A stretch of DNA of 64,000 nucleotides from Acanthococcus lagerstroemiae (lineage: Eukaryota; Arthropoda; Insecta; Hemiptera; Eriococcidae). Below are positions 33,179 through 42,997 of the stretch, piece by piece (positions within the stretch are counted from its first letter, which is position 1; each line of letters begins with the position of its first letter). The translations under genes were made by a program, and so were the position numbers. The stretch is from the NCBI GenBank assembly GCA_031841125.1, contig CM063108.1, positions 24,417,399-24,481,398 of the forward strand, read 5' to 3'. The notes under the pieces are model-generated. The model did not search any database. It worked only from the letters and a program-made list of their open reading frames with translations, and was not told where the DNA came from.

Positions 33179-33310
33179 GAATGGACTGACTGACTCATTA
33201 ACTGACTGGATTCACTGACTGACTCAGCACTTAATTCGCCTGCGAGTACCACACTACTTGTATCAGCCTGTATTCCCATGCGAGCATCACGTTCCTTGTA
33301 CCAGACTGCG
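32130..33310 (+). repeat. Degenerate tandem array of 'GACATTTTCATGTC' units
   Basis: Units starting GACATTTTCATSYC occur at about 32134, 32561 and 33077, with a partial unit near 32900. Within them recur AAAAACGTTACTTT, AAAAAAAACCAGCTGATC near 32195 and 32960, CACGAATTCAGTGGTTGA, CCATGGAAAT and CTGCAGTC. The last unit continues through (AAT)n, (CTGA)n and CGCCTGCGAGTACCACAC exactly as the left part of the foldback element at 6516. Confidence 0.6.
33136..33176 (+). repeat. (AAT)n microsatellite
   Basis: An uninterrupted AAT/ATA repeat of about 40 bp, at the position where the related copy at 6597-6617 has a shorter AATA run. Confidence 0.9.
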
Positions 33311-34362
33311 CATTAATTAATGAATTCTAATTAAGTGTGTTCTTAGTTGCTCATTATTTTTATGAGAGGAAGAATTACCTTTTTCTGCTTGGCATGGCTG
33401 GCTAACTCAGAATTTTTGTGAATTTCGCAATAGCAGCGCGCCCGCCTATGCCTCTCTGACTCCTGTCCATGCTTGAGGCTTGAAGTGATACACACTACAC
33501 AGTTGGATCGGCTGATCACCATCTCGTTAGAGCGTGGTTTGTACGTGCATTAAATGTGGTGCAAGACCTCCTCGACGAGGCTGCACCACGCGTCGTACCA
33601 TTATCCACTGATCAGCATAATACATTCAAGTACTAACTTCACAAATAACACCTGCTAATTAAATGGTCAAAGAAATCCAAAGTTGACCCGTTAGTAAAAA
33701 GTTACTTTTGTACTGTGGTAACTTCGCTTAAAATGTTAGCTATTGAACCTAAAAACAATAATATAATGTCACTTATTTCAAAAAAATTGCCATCAATGAT
33801 GTACTGATCAACTTTTTAAAGCTTCAAAGAGTGGCAAATTCATCGTTTCAGAAATAATTTTTTTAAATCAATACGAATCTGATCATTCACCATAGTATGA
33901 ACAAGTGATATCTCAAGCACCAACCTTCTGCTACCTAACTTGGTTATTAAACCCGCCAAGTAACATTACACAGCAATTTGAAAATTTTCAAAAAACAATG
34001 GTATGAGAATGCATGATTGTATATGTATGTATTTTCAAAGAGGAATTTAATGCCGATGTTAATTTCTTCGATTGTAGTGCATTTTTTTCCATCATGCAAA
34101 TTTTAGTATCATCAAGATGATACTACTGATCGAACAACTATGCGCGTTCAGTATTGTGATCGATATCACCTGCACGACACAAAGGAATAAAAAGTGAAAA
34201 TTTTAATAAAATTTTAATTTTGAATATGGAGAACGAGAGGTTCTCGAAAAAAATGGATGTTGTGTAGCGTAATTTTATTTCACCATTAAAGGGCGATGTC
34301 TAGCAAAAATTGCATTTGTCAAAGTTGTTCCGCAAAGTCAAAGTTATCCCGTTTTACTGTAC

Positions 34363-34650
34363 GAACGAATGTCATTAGTCCGGGTCAAAATTCCAGTTAT
34401 GAGGGTCCTCGTTTCTTCAGCCGCCGCATTCGTCCTAAACTATAAATGAACGAGTGTTGCTGTATAAACGAAGGCGTGTACTGTACAAACGTGCACAAAC
34501 GAAGTGCAAGTAAATGCAATTAGTACGGGGTGAAAATTTCATTTATGGGTGGGTTTCCCAGTCCCCGGATTGAGCATAAGCTGTAGATGGGCAGGGTTGG
34601 TGTACAAATGAGTAGATGTCCCGTATCAAACTGTACAAACGGAATACAAA
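34363..34650 (+). repeat. 'TGTACAAACG' repeat units, right block
   Basis: Three units begin CTGTACGAACG (34363), CTGTACAAACG (about 34480) and CTGTACAAACG (about 34618), each followed by TAATT/ATTAGT and GGGT-AAAATT-like sequence. They correspond to the block at 31628-31943. Confidence 0.45.
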
Positions 34651-34959
34651 TAATTGAGGTATATTTGAAGGTGAAATTCAAAACTCAGGGGAAGGGAGAA
34701 ATACACCCCCTCTTTTTGACGAGAGAAAAATTTTCACGCCTTGTTTACTCCGTGTCGATCCCACTTCGCGTTTAGAGAAGATGGAAGGGTTATCGTTTTA
34801 CGCCTTGTATCGTTCATCACCACTTGTATGCACATGAAATTGCATACTCAGTTCCCCGTAAATACGATATTTAGCTCAACAATCAGTAGCGTAGTAATTC
34901 AGATAATAACTTCGAGCACTAATATTAATCATGATTTCGTCTTATTGATCTTCATTTTA

Positions 34960-36705
34960 TTGAATTGAATTGAATAAGCTTTTATTGGGCAATAATAAAC
35001 AAAATATAGAAATACACGTAACGCCCCTATGCGCCTAAGACGCGAGCGGGGCGTGAGAATAATAATAAAAAACATGTAGGCCCTAGAAATAAATAAGAAA
35101 AATAACCATGTACATAAGCAACCAACAGATCGAGCGTGCGTTCAAATTATTAGGTGGTATCGTTGGGCGTTTAGGTAACAATTTAAGAAAATTTATATAA
35201 TAGTAAATAAAGTTTATAGTGAATTGTATAAGTATAAGTGGAGATTCAAACAAATAAAGGAATAATAATAACAAAGTATGATATTACCACTTGTAGAAAT
35301 AACATAATAACGTGCAACAGGCATGTAAAAAATAAAAGAGGAAAATAAGAAATAAATATATATGAGAACAGATTTAAGCTGTAAATAAAGCAGTAATAGT
35401 ACACAGTATAATAAATAATAGATAAATAAACATAAAGGTAACTCGACTCACTTTTAGGCACTAAACTTGAAATAATAGAAGATAAAACCGCAAGAAAATA
35501 AGAAATAAGAAATAAGCAGAGCACAGACAATAACAAATATATTCACTAAACATGGACAACAGAAAACGGAAAACATGAAAACACAAAAGCAAAAGTGCTG
35601 ATTCACAAAACACAGCGGGAGCAGACAATAAAGATATGTGGGAAAAGTTACACTTGGAATACCAGAGACACCCCGTTGGACCACTTCCATGAGCCTCTGG
35701 GCAGCTAAGGCGCACAAAACCAGCTCTGTGCCCGTTGCCGCCGCACCCAACCAACCGGTACCTAAAGTAAAAGCACTTAAGGGCCCCGCTGGCCAGCACA
35801 CGACGGTAACTGCGCACGGCGGCGTCGCTGTGTCTACCAGCCTGTTCAATGTGACGCCGCCCGCGCCGGCTTTCATCCCCCAGCCCGCAGCCTAACTTCA
35901 ATAGAAGATAAGACGCTGCTGTCTGGGTCCCGTGCTGCGAGAGTAGCGTCGCTTATCTACTAAATGTTTTGTGCTCAAGGCAGTATTTCGTTTTTATCAA
36001 CGGTTCTTAGTATTTTCATTCGAACGTGAATTTTGGTTCAATTTCATCAAATCGGCCTGAGCCCATGGAAAATGGGGCGTATTTCTCTGCTACTTTCAGG
36101 GAACATCTTGCATTTCTTTTGAGTTCACCGATTTTGATTTGTTGATGACATGAAGAACAATGTATTGGGTTGTCGGTAAATGGTGGCTATATTATGGCGA
36201 GCTTGCCATCTAACTATTTTTCACCGATTCCTGTGAACTTTGTACTGTTTTCTTAAATTTACCTATCCTTGTTCCTGCATTGCGTGCTGTCAATGGAAGC
36301 GAATTGTATATGCTGGCTATGCTATAACGAGCCTGCCATCTACAATGGGACATTTTCCAGCTTGGAAGACTAGCTAATGTTCCTGTACTTGATCTTGTAA
36401 AACGTTCTCCTCTTAAGCTGATGTCGAATAATGTTGGGTGCTTGTACGCGAAGATCGATGCACGGTATTTATAGGTTTCGAAGAAGGGTTTCAGATTTGT
36501 AATTTTGTATATCATCTTTGTGCTCATGTTTTTTGATCGTGTGTATCCAATCACTGATCTTATAGCATAATTTTGGGCAGTTTGCAGTGGCTTACGTAAG
36601 GATTGGGCAGCACTCTCCCAATTAACTAGGCCATAGGTGAAAACTGAATCGTAAAGGGCCTGATAAATGACACGCATGTGGCTTTCACTAAAGTGCTCAT
36701 TATTA
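34960..36705 (-). pseudogene. CR1/L2-group retrotransposon, 3' portion
   Basis: The minus-strand frame 36677-36210 (155 codons) reads as the C-terminal part of a CR1/L2-like reverse transcriptase: YQALYDSVFTYGLVNW, LQTAQNYAIRSVIGY, NLKPFFETYKYR, and YSIASIYNSLPL. The 3' end at 34960-34975 is an (ATTGA)n tail (plus-strand reading) beside a TTTATT sequence. The long interval 35062-35930 includes a GC-rich island and may be an insertion in the 3' UTR. 5'-truncated, inactive. Confidence 0.6.
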
Positions 36706-36710
36706 ATATT

Positions 36711-36890
36711 ATTGAATTGAATTGAATTGAATAACTGTTTATTTAACGTGAATATACGCGTACATACCTCATTACCTCACCCCTATGCGCTACAAGCGCG
36801 AGCGGGATGAGGGAACAATACGTGCTGCAAGAGTAGCGTCGTGTGTCTCAGACTAGCCAGCCAGCCAACCTAGTCGAGACTTGTCTATAT
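36711..36890 (-). mobile_element. Second CR1/L2-like 3' end
   Basis: An (ATTGA)n tail at 36711-36732 is followed by TTTATT, CACCCCTATGCGC and GCGCGAGCGGGATGAGGG, then GTGCTGCAAGAGTAGCGTCG. The same order is found at 34960-35055 and 35930-35955 (GTGCTGCGAGAGTAGCGTCG). Only the 3' UTR of this copy remains. Confidence 0.6.
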
Positions 36891-37370
36891 ATTTTTGATA
36901 AGACAAAGGGAAAATTCAAAAAAGTAACAAGCTACCGTCTCCTTCATTACTGATAAGACATAATGACAGATACGAGATTCGTCGATAAGACATAAAGAAA
37001 AAACATGTCAAAAAATCCAAAGAACTGCAGGGACAGATTAGTCACCTTCTACTTCATTACTGAGATGAAACCTGAAGACAGATATGAGATTGTCAATGGC
37101 TGATAAAAGACAAAATTGCAGAGAAAGATATACAATAGGCATGAAAAGTCTACCCGATATAAATCTGACAACCACCTTCTCCTTCCCCACTGATATTACA
37201 GCAGTCTCATTTCCTTCTGATAAGACATAAAGACGAACAAAAAACTTTTCTACATATCGCTGATAAGACACAAGAGAAAAAATTCAGTCAGTCAGGTCTA
37301 TATATTTTTGATCCATCCGATACCATACCACCTTCTCCTTCTTCACGGATATTACAGCAGTCTCATGGCT
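36891..37370. repeat. Degenerate tandem repeat next to R1 copy A
   Basis: Units beginning ACCWYCTYCTTCAYTACTGA-like sequence occur near 36932, 37043, 37177 and 37329, so the period drifts from about 110 to 150 bp. They also carry GATAAGACATAAAGA words. The last two share GATATTACAGCAGTCTCAT; the final one is fused in frame to the R1 reverse transcriptase reading. Confidence 0.55.
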
Positions 37371-37579
37371 AGGCAGGTGGTGGCCTACCACTATCATCTC
37401 TGTTTTAGACGTGTTTACTTGAAGCCCGGCTCTGCTTAGAATAGTTGACGCACTTGTTACAGCTGATGCTACATGTTCGCCCAACTTCTTCAGGCTCCGT
37501 GCTGCCACTATGAGGAGAGTGTCATCTACATAACAAGTTACTGAGACATCGGCCTCCTCAAAGTACTGAAGAAGATAGT

Positions 37580-38806
37580 TTAATCCGAGATTCCGGAGCC
37601 TTGTGGGCAGCCCTTCTGCAAGATGGAGGTGGCAGTTCCGCTGGATACTTTCCTATTACGCAGATAATCACAGGTAATCTGTATTAAGTAGGAGGGGAAT
37701 TTATATCGGGTAAGTTCGGAAAACAGGTGCGTCCATCTAAGGTTGGCGAAGGCTCCCTTAACGTCTAATGATGTGACTGCAACGAATTGATTAGTTGCCT
37801 TGAGGTTCTCTATTTCTGACAGCGCTCGCTGGAAAGCATCCTCTGTTCCCCTTCCAGTCACAAAGCCTAACTTACGGGGTGAGAGTGTCCTGTTCAAGCA
37901 TACGTGCCGCTGTAGCCGGTTCACCATGAGTTTTTCTAGTGTTTTCCCTAACGTGGACAGAAGAGTGATTGGGCGGTACGCCTCTGCAGCTAAAGGATCT
38001 TTTCCGCTTTTGGGGAGCCATTTGACTAATCCGGGCTTCCAAGTATCCGGAAATACCCTAAAGCGGAAGCATGCATCGTACACAGTACGCATGATGTTTG
38101 GATGGGTTATATTGAATATCTTCAACGTTTTATAATTTATGCCATCAGGGCCAGTCGCCGAACGATTCCAGCTTTCCTTGAGAACTTCCATCATCTCCTT
38201 CTCTGTTACCGGATCGTGTACATTGTCTGAGTTTTCTTCTTCCCTATGTGGGATATGTAACTGCGGAGCACTGTTGTGCACTCCGAACTTACTCTCCAGG
38301 AGCTCTTCATTGGTGATCTGTTGTTCGGCTCTTTGTCCTGCCTTCACCATAACTTTGTAGGGCTTTCCCCAGGGTCGGTCTCGATTCACAAATTCCCGCC
38401 AAGCTGTTTTTTTGGCTTTTTGAATGGCTAGACGATAATCTTTAAGGAGGGCTTTCACCACCTGCCCACGAAGACTCCTCCTGATCTCACATCTATCCCT
38501 GTGAATCTTCCGGCGAATCCTCTTTATTTCCCGGGCCATGGCCTCCAAGCATTCTGTCCCCCATGTTGTCTTTGTAGAAAATTTCACTTTTATCGTGCTT
38601 CTTGCAACTGCTCGGGTGAGTTTACCTGTTATCATCTTGGCAACCTCTATGCATGCCACTCTGTCTCTTAGCTCAGTAAGTTGTATTGTAGCTCCCATTA
38701 GATGCTGCCTTAGCTTTTCGGCGTCCAGGATTACATGGAAGACTCCCTCCTGCGATATGGTCTCGAGTATTGTAAAGGTGATGTACAAATGATCGGATAG
38801 CGTCAT
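37580..38806 (-). pseudogene. R1 copy A reverse transcriptase (partial)
   Basis: A 408-codon open frame with the R1-type linker (RPWGKPYKVMVKAG), ATGPDGINYKTLK, AYRPITLLSTLGKTLEKL, GFVTGRGTEDA, motif A SLDVKGAFANL (Asp at about 348), and GCPQGSGISD, where the R1 clade has CPQGS. The frame then breaks; YVDDTLLIVAAR continues in another frame near 37535-37505. No start codon context of its own is expected, because it is the middle of ORF2. Confidence 0.8.
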
Positions 38807-38857
38807 CTAGCACCGACCAGTTACTGATGTTGAGCCCTTTACTTAGGGTATAATCGT

Positions 38858-39349
38858 TCACTGTCGGCCGGTTTTGCAGGTGGGTGCTCCATCGTTATTC
38901 ACCTGCAGGCCCATGTCCTCAACTAGTTGGATGAATTCCATGTCCCGCTGGCGTTGCCGCAAATTGGTGAACGGTGGCCTCCTACAGTTGAAGTCGCCAC
39001 CTATGATCGTTTTTGAGTAACCGGATAGTAGGTGTCTCAGTTTGTCCAGTTCAGGAGCAACTGCCTGATTCGGTGAGAGGTAAGTGCTCATTATAGTAGT
39101 GTCGCCTATGGTCACCGCGACAATGTTGTCAGAGTCGATGGCAATAGGTTTGGCAGAGATTTCCCTATTCACGAGTATGGCCACTGAGAGTTTGCATGTC
39201 CTCTTCCACCCGGCTGTTGCTGATAGTATACCATTCCAGAGATGGGGTTCGCTTAGCAATATTACGCTTGCTCCCGCCTTAACTGCAGTCGCCAAGGCTG
39301 GGTCTTGTGACGCCCGCGAGTGGTTCACGTTAATTTGAAGTACTTTCAT
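38858..39349 (-). pseudogene. R1 copy A endonuclease domain
   Basis: Starts at an ATG (MKVLQINVNHSRASQD), the usual beginning of an R1-clade ORF2. It contains LLSEPH, the VAVTIGDTTIMSTYLSPNQ strand region and GGDFNCRRPPF (catalytic Asp/Asn). It runs to CKTGRQ and then shifts out of frame before the final SDH-type motif. It belongs to the same ORF2 as the frame ending at 37580. Confidence 0.8.
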
Positions 39350-39379
39350 TCACGTGTGATTCTTTTGTTTCTGTCGTGC

Positions 39380-41250
39380 CCATTTGGCGGGCGGAGTTAT
39401 ATTTCCTCATCATTGAGCGCTTCGTGGGACACTCCCTTGAGCCTGCAAGATGGGTTACCAGCCGGTGCCTGTATTTAGGTTGTCCAGCTCGGGTTATTCT
39501 ATCATTGTATACTAGGCAGTCAAGGCAGTAGTTTACTCACAGCCTTATTGCCTGCAGCTCTGCTGCGACGCCTGCACAATGGTTGTGGGTGTGACCACGG
39601 CCACCTCTATAGAAGGCCCTATAAGCTAATGTAACAACACTGAATTCGACCTACTACGGTAGACGTTTCGGTGTGCGAGCGGCAAAGTGTAACGGTACCG
39701 CACTTCGTCCTCTATCCGACTTTTAATTTTCAAACAATCGCTACTTGTTCCACAATGAACCGATTCCATTGAGAGTTGGCTCAAAAAATCGAAAATCGTT
39801 TGCTCTTGAAATTATTTTCTCTTCAATTTTTTCGCAAAACTCACTGTATTCGCAAAAGAACCGATTATTCGTATTTTTCAAAGTTTTTTCCATAACAACA
39901 TGTGTAAACATAGACCTTCACGCAGCGTTGCCAAACATCTAGTTATACGGCCTTCTATAGAGGTGGCCGTGGTGTGACCCAGCAGCGAGCATTTCCTACA
40001 TTTCATAAGCTGAGGCGTCGTGTCAATGCGGCGGCATCGGTGATAGCCTATTAGCAGCGACTGTCTCTTCTCTGCAACGATGTACATTTCTCTGCTACAC
40101 TCCACCGCGACCATAACTACGCTTCCATTCTGGGCTGGGGTAGCATTATCCTTGGGTTTATAGGAGATTTTGTAGACATATATGGGGTTAGAGCCTAGCG
40201 CTGCCGCCACATCTTCCCGAATGTCGTCCTCTGTGTTTATGTTGGGGACACCATGTATCTTGATGGAAAATGACTTTAATGCTGTTTTTCTTTTATTTGT
40301 AAGCCAGCACCTTGGAGGCAATCTTTGTAAGCTGCTGCTTTCTCTTTTTCTAATCTTATTAGTGCTGCTCCACTCGCGAATTCGACAACGTTCCAGACAC
40401 CGTAGGTGCGTGGACGTATTTTCCTATCCTGTAGCTCTTCTGTGACTTTTTTATTGCTCCTAGGGAGAACCAGGATTTTTATGGTTTCAGGTCGTCTGGT
40501 ATCTTTGTCTGCCTCTTGAGGTGAAGGTCTCTGGCGACGCGGGTTGTTTGTACGTTTTGCCGCGGGTTCTGTCCTGGTCTTGTAGCTGCGTTGCTTAGCA
40601 ACTTCGGCGAACTCCCGGGTCCGGTCATGGGTAAACATGGAGCTCGTCGACAAGATGGTGCCTGTAGTGCCTATGCTGGAGCCATCTACATTGTGTTCTG
40701 GAATATTTACCCTGAGATTGGGAGCGCGGTGCTTACTTCTGAACTTTGGGAATACAAATACTTCTTCTTCTTTTGATGTTGTTACCGTTCCCTGGGTTGA
40801 GTGACCTAGCAGCTGGGTCTTGGGTTTCTCTTTCCTATTCTTGGCTGCCGTGCTTTTGATGTATTCAATCAGCGTTTTAGTGATCTTGTCTAATTTCCGA
40901 TCAATTAATGACTCAATAGTTTTTGTTGACTCTGTTTGGGGTCCCAGAGATTCGGGGGGTCGCGAATACAGCTGTTAGTCAAGTCGGCGGACTTCATCCT
41001 CTAGCTTCTTCCTTTGTCTCTTCCGGCCAGGGTCCAGCCAGCAGGGCTGCGGCCGGCTACCACAGTCCGTTCTGAACTCCGGCGCCAGCCCAGACTGCAC
41101 ACCAGCCACACCGTACCCAACGCGACCAAACCGTGCAGTGGCTCCCAGGGTGCCAAAGCCCACACATCTCTTGCACTCTTGCAGACCCAGAGGAAGCCCC
41201 CCCCCTCCGGAGCCAACGCAGGCAGAGGACCCCAGGGAACACAAACCCAC
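39380..41250 (-). pseudogene. R1 copy A ORF1 (Gag-like), interrupted
   Basis: Pieces in order: a basic coiled stretch RKRQRKKLEDEVRRLD followed by a stop (about 41040-40980), TIESLIDRKLDKITKTLIEY, a Pro/Arg-rich region (40653-40400), FSIKIHGVPNINTEDDIRED (about 40270), and KCRKCSLLGHT (about 40000). There the 374-bp MITE enters; the knuckle resumes at 39587 as THNHC. Several frameshifts are also present. Confidence 0.7.
39597..39970. mobile_element. 374-bp MITE with 9-bp target duplication
   Basis: GGTGTGACC is present at 39588-39596 and 39971-39979. The termini are inverted repeats beginning ACGGCCACCTCTATAGAAG; similarity continues inward for about 45 bp. The interior is non-coding. A 9-bp duplication is usual for Mutator-like elements and possible for Merlin (8-9 bp); the ends do not let me choose. 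The insertion lies between the third and fourth ligands of the R1 ORF1 zinc knuckle. Confidence 0.9.
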
Positions 41251-41620
41251 CCCCGGGAAAATCGTTGAGCGCCAGGACCATCACCCCCCATCAGCACCCC
41301 CAGAGACCCCGCGGAGAGAAAGGAAGGAGGACCCCCAGCAGGGGATGTGAGTAATTTTGAATTCAAATGGCCAAGAGGTGTGGGTTCCATACTTTTTTTG
41401 CTCCTGGACCTGCCAAAAAGAGCACTGCACAGTGGTCCACGGCCATTTCTGGCACCGCAGATGGAGGTTGGGTCCTCCATCCACTGCCCCCCTATCCGCC
41501 ACTTGAGGACGCGCCCGGTAGATGATGTGCTCTCCTTGTCCCTTCATCAGTGGCCAAGGCCCCTGACCAAGGGGGAACACCTTTGAAGTTCCCCCGGTGC
41601 CCCCCAGGTACGGGGATCTA

Positions 41621-42978
41621 ATCTTTTTTTCCCCCTTCTTTTCCCCGCGCACTTGCCTGGCCCTAAAGCCAAGGGGGGGCGTTGCCCGGTTAGGCCCACG
41701 TGGAGGTGGCACTGCTTCTTGGGAGATGCGTGGTGGTCTTTTACAAATTTTTACACAATTTTCTCTACAGGAGGGAGGGGTAACAACTGTGATACACCCA
41801 ATCCTTAGGAGCAGCTTGCATCTTACAACTTCTCAGCTTCCTCCCCAGATTGGGCACCACAGGCACCCTTTCCTCGGACATATTAAGTCTTTTAATACAG
41901 TCTAGTCTATTCCATAATGATTAATTCCTCTTTCTCTTCTTCTTCTTCTTCTTCTTCTTCTTCTGGTGATGATGTTGGCATCATCGTACTAATGTTCGGT
42001 TGTTACTAGGTTTGTAGGATCTTGAGTCTTCTTCAGTTGTTGTTCTTTCATTCCATTCTTTCCTCTATTACTTTCCTCCACCTTTCAGCTTCATAGGAAC
42101 CCGCGCCCTACACCCTTCCGGGGTCAGGCAACGAGGGGATTGTGTCAATCAGTCTTTGTGTGACAAAATAGCCAGCAATGGGGCTTGTCTGCCGTGTTCA
42201 GGTGGCACAGGTGGAAGACTGGTGCCAGTTCTCTTCCCGCCATAGGGTCTCGACCGTCCTTCTCATACATGACTGACTTTTACTATCCCGCCAGTCCAGA
42301 ACTGTTGGTCTCCCCTCGGAGAAACGAGGGCACTCCAGGAGAACGTGTTCTGCGCTCTCATCTGTCATCCCATCACACGGGCAGGCTCCATTCATCAGCT
42401 TTCCTATTTTCTTCCTGTACCACCTGAAGCATCCATGACCGCTCAAGGCTTGCGATGTAAAGAAGTCCACCTCAGGGGTCTCAAATGCTACTTCTGGAAT
42501 GAGGCGGTGTGTCCAGCGGCCAGATGGGCATTTGTCCCACCATGCCTGCCACAGCCGCCTAATCTCAGCGTCTAAGTGGGCTCGAATTTCGGCTCCTGCC
42601 GGGAGCTTCTGGAACACTTCCCATGGTACGTCCCAACCTTTCTTCCCGGCTGTCAGGATCGCCCTTGCCGCTATGTCCAGAGCCATTGGCGGTTGTCCTG
42701 TGATGCTGCATGATCCAAGATAGGAGGTGGTCCTGTACAAGTGTCCTATGCATTTAGTCACCTTCCTGTGGATACTATCAATTCTCTGTCGATGTTCTTT
42801 TCTATGGATCACTCCTCTGTAGCAAGTCGCGGCATAGCGGAAGTACGCACCAATCGTACCATGTAGCATCGTCTTCCTTGCCGCTGTGCTGTAACCATAT
42901 GTGGTCTGGCACATACTCACGATTTTAGGTAGGGCTTGCATTGACTTCTGCTCTAGGTATTCCAGGTGATGGTGCTGG
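41621..42978 (-). pseudogene. R1-clade copy B1: 3' UTR and RT C-terminus
   Basis: The minus-strand frame 42941-42198 reads as the thumb and C-terminal domain of an R1-clade ORF2: YGYSTAARKTMLHGTIGAYF, GQPPMALDIAARA, DFFTSQALSGHGCFRWYRKK, and the terminal zinc-knuckle-like CPC...EHVLLECPRF. A long 3' UTR follows (42190-41640), with TACACCCTTCCGGGGTCAGG, a (TTC)n run and a GC-rich end. 5'-truncated at the telomere-like block. Confidence 0.75.
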
Positions 42979-42980
42979 GA

Positions 42981-42997
42981 CCTAATCTAACCTAACC
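42981..42997. repeat. Telomere-like (CCTAA)n block
   Basis: CCTAATCTAACCTAACC matches a perfect (CCTAA)n run at 16 of 17 positions. It lies exactly between the poly-C/T 3' end of R1 copy B2 and the 5'-truncated end of copy B1. TTAGG is the ancestral arthropod telomere unit and the target of TRAS and SART elements of the R1 clade. Confidence 0.7.

Larger units (their letters stand above)
31944..34362. mobile_element. Possible large element with GGGTAACTTTGA ends
   Basis: The left edge reads AAAATAGGGTAACTTTGATC. The right edge (about 34330-34358), reversed, reads AAAACGGGATAACTTTGAC. These short inverted ends interrupt the TGTACAAACG repeat field. The interior is non-coding and contains the repeat array at 32.13-33.31 kb. 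The ends are short and imperfect, so the boundaries are tentative. Confidence 0.35.
37371..41620 (-). mobile_element. R1-clade retrotransposon copy A
   Basis: In minus orientation this copy shows a GC-rich 5' leader (about 41620-41000), ORF1 with zinc knuckle (interrupted by a MITE), an endonuclease frame (39349-38858), and a reverse transcriptase frame (38806-37580) plus its YVDD region near 37530. The RT thumb and 3' UTR are lost where the tandem repeat begins. Stops and frameshifts make it inactive. Confidence 0.75.

Noticed and set aside
41001..41480. 159-codon Pro/Gly-rich minus-strand protein
   Set aside because: It lies in the GC-rich 5' leader of R1 copy A and has overlapping open frames on both strands, as expected from composition.
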